A stretch of DNA of 10,577 bases from Aquamicrobium sp. (GTDB lineage Bacteria; Pseudomonadota; Alphaproteobacteria; Rhizobiales; Rhizobiaceae). The stretch spans positions 1 through 10,577 of the forward strand of contig JACZJD010000057.1 of assembly GCA_014860725.1 (NCBI GenBank), read 5' to 3'. The notes under the pieces were generated by a model that was given only the letters and a program-made list of their open reading frames with translations, was not told the origin of the DNA and made no database searches. Numbering within the stretch: position 1 is the stretch's first letter; each line of letters starts with the position of its first letter. Positions 7,791 through 10,577 of the stretch are shown here, piece by piece. Both the position numbers and the translations under genes were made by a program.

Positions 7791-7872
7791 TCAAGATGCT
7801 GGCAATGCGCGCGATTCGGCGGCGGCCGGCAACCGGACAGGCCAGACGACCCGACAAGCTGGAACGGAAGCG

Positions 7873-8145
7873 ATGACCGGGGAAGCGACCCTCAGGGAAG
7901 TGATTGCACGCCTCGGCAGGGCGATCGACGCGCTGGAGGATGCGGTTTCCGCGCGTCTGGAGCGCGAGCAGGACTATGGTGAGGCCGAAGCCGAGGTCCA
8001 GCGCATGAACGCCGACCGCGCTCGCCTCGCCCAGGAGCTCGACAACTCGGAAGCCCGCTCCGAACGGCTGGAGCAGGCCAACAAGGAGGTCTCGCGCCGG
8101 CTGGTCACGGCGATGGAGACGATCCGCGCCGTGCTCGACAGGTAG
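7873..8145 (+). CDS. DUF4164 family coiled-coil protein
   Basis: This 90-residue, highly charged, almost wholly helical protein contains heptad-like stretches (LGRAIDALEDAVSARLE, then RARLAQELDNSEARSERLEQ). It has no signal peptide or membrane segment. Size, composition and position immediately upstream of zapA match the DUF4164 family (PF13747) of Hyphomicrobiales, which has no assigned function that I know of. The neighbour suggests, but does not prove, a link to Z-ring assembly. The start at ATG 7873 has only a weak GGAA-type ribosome site; the frame is open further upstream to 7708, but that extension lacks coiled-coil character and overlaps the promoter region. It probably shares a transcript with zapA across a 67-bp spacer that holds a palindromic repeat. 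Confidence 0.85.
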   Translation: MTGEATLREVIARLGRAIDALEDAVSARLEREQDYGEAEAEVQRMNADRARLAQELDNSEARSERLEQANKEVSRRLVTAMETIRAVLDR

Positions 8146-8146
8146 G

Positions 8147-8190
8147 GCAATTCCGGGAAAAGCATGAAGCGGTTTTCCGCCCGGAATTGC
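8147..8190. repeat. Palindromic intergenic element between DUF4164 gene and zapA
   Basis: GCAATTCCGGG (8147-8157) and CCCGGAATTGC (8180-8190) are perfect 11-bp inverted arms. Inside them, GGAAAA pairs with TTTTCC. The AATTCCGGG-GGAAAA-TTTTCC pattern resembles dispersed palindromic elements common between rhizobial genes. It starts 2 nt after the DUF4164 stop codon and ends 11 nt before the zapA ribosome site (AGGAGG, 8202-8207). The transcript would therefore fold a strong hairpin between the two cistrons. Confidence 0.75.
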
Positions 8191-8212
8191 GAAAATGCTC
8201 TAGGAGGATGCC

Positions 8213-8587
8213 ATGGCGCAGGTGACGGTCACCATCGACGGCAAGCAGTACCGCATGGCATGCGACGAGGGCCAGGAGGAGCACCTGATGGAGCTCGCCT
8301 CCCGCTTCGACCGCTACGTGACGCACCTCAAGGGCTCGTTCGGCGAGATCGGCGACCAGCGGCTGACCGTCATGGCCGGCATCATGGTCATGGACGAGCT
8401 GGCCGAGCTGCAGAAGCGCGTGCGCGGCATGGAGAGCGAGATCGCCACCCTGCGCAAGACCCGCGACGACGCGCTGACCAAGGCCACGAAGAACGACGCC
8501 GTGCTGACCGATGCGCTGTCCAGCCTCGCCGAGCGCATGGAGGGGCTGGCGACGAGGCTCAACGCCGACCGCACGCCGGCAAGCTGA
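8213..8587 (+). CDS. zapA: Cell division protein ZapA
   Basis: Predicted FtsZ-associated protein that cross-links and stabilises Z-ring filaments at midcell. The product is 124 residues, close to the family norm of about 105-130. The N-terminal ZapA fold (PF05164) is seen as VTVTIDGKQYRMACDEGQEEHLMELASRFD (about 4-33), a beta hairpin and helix with the usual I-x-G-x-x-Y pattern. It is followed by DQRLTVMAGIMVMDELAELQKRV and a long C-terminal coiled coil (about 55-120). The ATG at 8213 has a perfect AGGAGG 5 nt upstream, much stronger than that of the upstream DUF4164 gene. It ends tail-to-tail with a methyltransferase gene, with only 28 bp between stop codons. I see neither a 6S RNA nor a 5-formyltetrahydrofolate cyclo-ligase gene after it, although both often follow zapA. 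Confidence 0.93.
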   Translation: MAQVTVTIDGKQYRMACDEGQEEHLMELASRFDRYVTHLKGSFGEIGDQRLTVMAGIMVMDELAELQKRVRGMESEIATLRKTRDDALTKATKNDAVLTDALSSLAERMEGLATRLNADRTPAS

Positions 8588-8615
8588 CGGCGCACGGTTC
8601 ACGCCCGGCCGGACG

Positions 8616-9452
8616 TCACCCCGCCGAAAGGTCCCGATCCGACCTGCGGGCGGTGTAGATGCGGAAACGGTAGCGATAGGGGATCGTGCCGCCGTTCTCC
8701 CGCAGGCTTTCGGCCAGCGCTGCGAGCCGGCGCCGGGTTTCGTCCTCTCCCAGCCGCTCCTCGACGGCGCGGGCATGCGAGGAGGACAGGGCCAGCCCCA
8801 CGAATTCTTCCGCCGCCAGATCGACGGTGACGTCCTCGCCGAAGCTCCCGACATCGGCAAAGCCCGGCGCGGCGGCCAGCACAGTGGAATAGTCCGGCCG
8901 GACATAGGCCTTCGGCCCGCCGTGACGGGCAAGGAACGCCTCCAGCGCCGCGGTCGCGGGCGACCGCTCCACGTCGCGGACATATTCAGCGATCGCCAGC
9001 ACCCCCGACGGCGCCAGCACCCTTGCCGCCTCGCCGAGAAAGACGGGAAGGTCGAACCAGTGCGCGGCGGTCGCCGCCGTCACCGCGCGCAGGCTGGCAT
9101 CGGCGAACGGCAGGCGCTCTGCGGTCCCGTCGACGTAGCGGATGCCGGGACGGCTGCGACCGGCCCTCAGCGCCTCCTCCCGCATCGGCCCCGACGGCTC
9201 CACGCCGATGACCGCGATGCCCGGCAGCACATCGGCAAGCTGGCGCGTGAAGATGCCGGTGCCGCTGCCGATGTCGGCCACGGGAAGCGCAGCGGCGCCC
9301 GGAACGGCAAGGACGATGTCGCGCAGCCGGTCGAGCAGGGAGGCGGGATAGGCCGGCCGGAAGCGGGCATAGCCGCCGGTATTGGCGGCGAACCGGTCCG
9401 CTCCGTCCGTCCCCGTCACCCCCTGCTCTCCTCGCCCGGCATTTCCGGCCAT
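8616..9452 (-). CDS. Class I SAM-dependent methyltransferase, substrate unknown
   Basis: This 278-residue protein has a Rossmann-type SAM-binding core (Methyltransf_11-like). Motif I is DIGSGTG at 60-66. An acidic Glu85 in GVEPS ends strand 2. DGTAERLPFADAS at 108-120 is the motif II/III area, then TAATAAHWF, and RVLAPSGVLAI is the later strand motif. The pre-core FAANTGGYARFRPAYP (21-36) is typical of small-molecule methyltransferases of the TMT1/BioC-like type, but the substrate cannot be told. There is no signal peptide. The ATG at 9452 has GGAGG 4 nt upstream, and the in-frame extension to 9521 would overlap the end of ccdB. It sits 65 bp after ccdB on the same strand, with a stem-loop between, so it could be read from the ccdAB promoter. 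Confidence 0.85.
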   Translation of the reverse strand: MAGNAGRGEQGVTGTDGADRFAANTGGYARFRPAYPASLLDRLRDIVLAVPGAAALPVADIGSGTGIFTRQLADVLPGIAVIGVEPSGPMREEALRAGRSRPGIRYVDGTAERLPFADASLRAVTAATAAHWFDLPVFLGEAARVLAPSGVLAIAEYVRDVERSPATAALEAFLARHGGPKAYVRPDYSTVLAAAPGFADVGSFGEDVTVDLAAEEFVGLALSSSHARAVEERLGEDETRRRLAALAESLRENGGTIPYRYRFRIYTARRSDRDLSAG

Positions 9453-9482
9453 TCTTCCTCCGTGGCGGATGGTCTTGTCTCC

Positions 9483-9507
9483 CGGTGCGCCGGACGACGC
9501 CGCACCG
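9483..9507 (-). terminator. Stem-loop between ccdB and methyltransferase gene
   Basis: CGGTGCG (9483-9489) and CGCACCG (9501-9507) are perfect 7-bp arms around an 11-nt loop, 10 nt after the ccdB stop codon. There is no T-tract. It could partly terminate ccdAB transcription or form a processing or stability hairpin. Confidence 0.35.
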
Positions 9508-9517
9508 CCTGCTGCCG

Positions 9518-9817
9518 TCAAAAGCCGGAAAACAGCATGTCGAGCGCAGCGGTGATCGTGTCGCGGTGCTGCGCGAGATCGCCGCGCGGTTCGCTCAGGA
9601 TTTCGACGGGAACCGTTGCGATCAGATGCGTCGCCATGACGTGATCGCTTCCGCGCACCGCGAAGACGGGATGCATGCGGGGAATCGCCGGCGGGACCTG
9701 TCTTGCCGGCAGCAGCGGAACGATCACCCGCGTCCGAGCGATATCGAGCAGGTCGGACTGCACGTCGAGCAGGTAGCCCTCGCCATCGGGATTGTCGAAA
9801 AGCTGGAACCGCGCCAT
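9518..9817 (-). CDS. ccdB: CcdB-family toxin
   Basis: This 99-residue protein of the CcdB/MazF-like fold (PF01845) is the predicted toxin of a type II toxin-antitoxin pair. F-plasmid CcdB, of 101 residues, poisons DNA gyrase. Matches include DVQSDLLD (18-25), the VIVPL strand (about 32-36), MHPVFAV, VMATHLIATVPV and the final helix TITAALDMLFSGF. The classic toxin ends W-G-I, a tail reported as needed for gyrase poisoning; here the aligned tail is S-G-F, so activity on gyrase is uncertain. The start ATG shares its A with the TGA stop of ccdA (TGATG), the usual translational coupling. A much longer frame upstream is the shadow of ccdA and its promoter. The pair lies between an ABC-F gene and a methyltransferase gene on the same strand. 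Confidence 0.88.
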   Translation of the reverse strand: MARFQLFDNPDGEGYLLDVQSDLLDIARTRVIVPLLPARQVPPAIPRMHPVFAVRGSDHVMATHLIATVPVEILSEPRGDLAQHRDTITAALDMLFSGF

Positions 9818-10056
9818 CAGAACTGGCGATACTTGGCCAGCGGCAGGCCGTTCTCTTCCACCCAGGCGTTCCAGCTTTCCAGCGCCTCGCGGTTTTCCTG
9901 GCGCCACAGCCGCTCCTTCTCCTTGCGCACCGCCTCGGCGATGCCGGCTTCGGCGGCGCGCGAGATGTTGACCGACAGCGCCTTGGCTTCGCTGAGCAGA
10001 TCGGCGTCGATGGAAAGGTTCGCGGCCTTGCGGACGGAGGGCGCTTCGTTGCGCAT
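9817..10056 (-). CDS. ccdA: CcdA-family antitoxin
   Basis: This 79-residue protein is the predicted antitoxin and DNA-binding autorepressor (PF07362). Residues about 9-45 (ANLSIDADLLSEAKALSVNISRAAEAGI) fit a ribbon-helix-helix DNA-binding domain. The C-terminal ENREALESWNAWVEENGLPLAKYRQF is the typical disordered, toxin-binding tail, with conserved W, N, G and a terminal R-x-F. I chose the ATG at 10056, which has AGGA 8 nt upstream. An in-frame GTG at 10080 would lie at or before the predicted transcription start. It overlaps ccdB by one base. A strong promoter with a 14-bp-arm inverted repeat lies immediately upstream, which fits autoregulation by the CcdA-CcdB complex. Confidence 0.9.
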   Translation of the reverse strand: MRNEAPSVRKAANLSIDADLLSEAKALSVNISRAAEAGIAEAVRKEKERLWRQENREALESWNAWVEENGLPLAKYRQF

Positions 10057-10065
10057 CGGAAGGTT

Positions 10066-10114
10066 CCTGTTTCTGCGCACGCATTATGCGCAGAAACAGG
10101 CGGGGTGTCACCCC
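10066..10114 (-). promoter_or_regulatory. ccdAB promoter with overlapping palindromic operator
   Basis: On the minus strand, GTGACA (10106-10111) and CATAAT (10083-10088), spaced 17 bp, each match consensus at 5 of 6 positions. This is the best promoter in the window. A perfect inverted repeat, CCTGTTTCTGCGCA (10066-10079) and its complement (10087-10100), has 14-bp arms and a 7-nt loop. It straddles the -10 and the expected start point. A second palindrome, GGGGTG-T-CACCCC (10102-10114), contains the -35 and the stop codon of the ABC-F gene. Repressor binding at either would block RNA polymerase. The same inverted repeat in RNA from the upstream gene would form a strong hairpin. Confidence 0.7.
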
Positions 10115-10577
10115 TCGATCTCCTCGCGCAGCATCTCCAGCTCCAGCCACTCCTCCTCCATGGCGGCGAGCTTTTCGCGGAGCGCGTCGAGCTCGGCCGC
10201 GACTTTGGCGAAGCCCTGCGGGTCGCGGGCGTAGAAGGCGGGATCGGTCATCTTCACTTCCAGCGCGGCGATCTTGCCGTGCGCCTCCTCCATCTGCTTG
10301 GGCAGGGTTTCGAGGGCGTATTTCTGCTTGTAGGACAGCTTCTTCGCCGGGCCGGCCGCCGCCGGCTTCGGTTCCGCCTTCGCCTTCCTCTCCGGCTCGT
10401 CCTTCCTGCCGCGTGCGCCGCGCTCGTCGAGCCGCGCGCCGCCGCGCTGGGCCAGCATGTCGGAATAGCCGCCGGCATATTCCACCCAGCGGCCGCCACC
10501 ATCGGGCGCGACCGTGCTGGTCACGGTGCGGTCGAGGAAGTCGCGGTCGTGGCTGACGAGGAGCACCGTGCCGGCAT
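10108..10577 (-). CDS. ABC-F family ATPase, Uup-like, C-terminal part (cut by window edge)
   Basis: Only the last 155 or so codons are inside the window. The visible part starts AGTVLLVSHDRDFLDRTVT, the end of the second ABC nucleotide-binding domain with the switch His in SHDRDFLD. A charged, Lys/Ala/Pro-rich linker (ERKAKAEPKPAAAGPAKK) follows, and then a C-terminal helical hairpin beginning KLSYKQKYALETLPKQ and ending in acidic coiled coil. That arrangement matches the ABC_tran_CTD (PF16326) tail of Uup-type ABC-F proteins, which act on ribosomes or DNA intermediates in the cytosol rather than as membrane transporters. The stop codon lies inside the proposed -35 palindrome of ccdAB. The exact ABC-F subclass cannot be settled from the tail alone. 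Confidence 0.88.
   Translation of the reverse strand, partial: AGTVLLVSHDRDFLDRTVTSTVAPDGGGRWVEYAGGYSDMLAQRGGARLDERGARGRKDEPERKAKAEPKPAAAGPAKKLSYKQKYALETLPKQMEEAHGKIAALEVKMTDPAFYARDPQGFAKVAAELDALREKLAAMEEEWLELEMLREEIEG

Noticed and set aside
7577..7872. Small RNA or riboswitch in the tkt leader or the divergent region
   Set aside because: Beyond the two promoters and short repeats I found no conserved riboswitch core, and only about 60 nt of leader precede tkt.
10057..10080. GTG start at 10080 for ccdA
   Set aside because: It falls inside the palindromic operator at or before the predicted transcription start; the ATG at 10056 has AGGA at suitable spacing.
1..10577. CRISPR arrays, tRNA or rRNA genes, prophage or transposase genes
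   Set aside because: I saw no regularly spaced repeats, cloverleaf-like sequence, rRNA signature or transposase/integrase motif on either strand.

Overview
The window is a GC-rich chromosomal segment. Its gene content and order point to an alphaproteobacterium of the order Hyphomicrobiales (Rhizobiales), most like Mesorhizobium, Sinorhizobium or Aminobacter relatives. The grounds are a tkt-gap-(glycolipid-binding-fold protein)-pgk-class I fba cluster as in rhizobia, a DUF4164 gene beside zapA, and two kinds of rhizobial-style palindromic intergenic repeat. There is no sign of a prophage, IS element, CRISPR array, tRNA or rRNA.

Layout, left to right. Positions 1-792 (minus) hold the N-terminal 264 codons of propionyl-CoA synthetase (prpE), cut by the window edge. 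A short divergent intergenic region leads to a small two-helix membrane protein (953-1114, plus). Then comes a block of central carbon genes, all on the minus strand. In transcription order these are tkt (7576-5585), gap (5317-4310), a PF06475-type protein of unknown role (4297-3731), pgk (3706-2516) and class I fba (2093-1185). Gap, the PF06475 gene and pgk are packed 12 and 24 nt apart and look co-transcribed. Tkt and fba are set off by 267-bp and 422-bp spacers that hold dyads and, before fba, a 175-bp palindromic repeat.

Upstream of tkt, a 296-bp divergent promoter region separates it from a plus-strand pair, a DUF4164 coiled-coil protein (7873-8145) and zapA (8213-8587). A perfect 11-bp-arm stem-loop repeat lies between these two. 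ZapA runs tail-to-tail into a minus-strand SAM-dependent methyltransferase (9452-8616). Upstream of the methyltransferase is a ccdAB-type toxin-antitoxin pair (ccdA 10056-9817, ccdB 9817-9518). The right edge holds the C-terminal part of an Uup-like ABC-F ATPase (minus, from 10577 to 10108).

How the parts relate. Tkt, GAPDH, PGK and aldolase form the triose/pentose section of central metabolism and probably share control. PrpE feeds propionate into propionyl-CoA. DUF4164 and ZapA are likely coiled-coil proteins, ZapA acting at the FtsZ ring.

The window is mostly housekeeping, and I do not see a clearly new system. The best leads are three. First, the ccdAB promoter is embedded in a 14-bp-arm perfect inverted repeat, and its CcdB lacks the Trp of the gyrase-poisoning C-terminus. 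Second, a glycolipid-binding-fold protein sits inside the glycolytic operon. Third, there are symmetric, regulator-like dyads in front of fba and gap and a one-turn tandem repeat at the tkt promoter.
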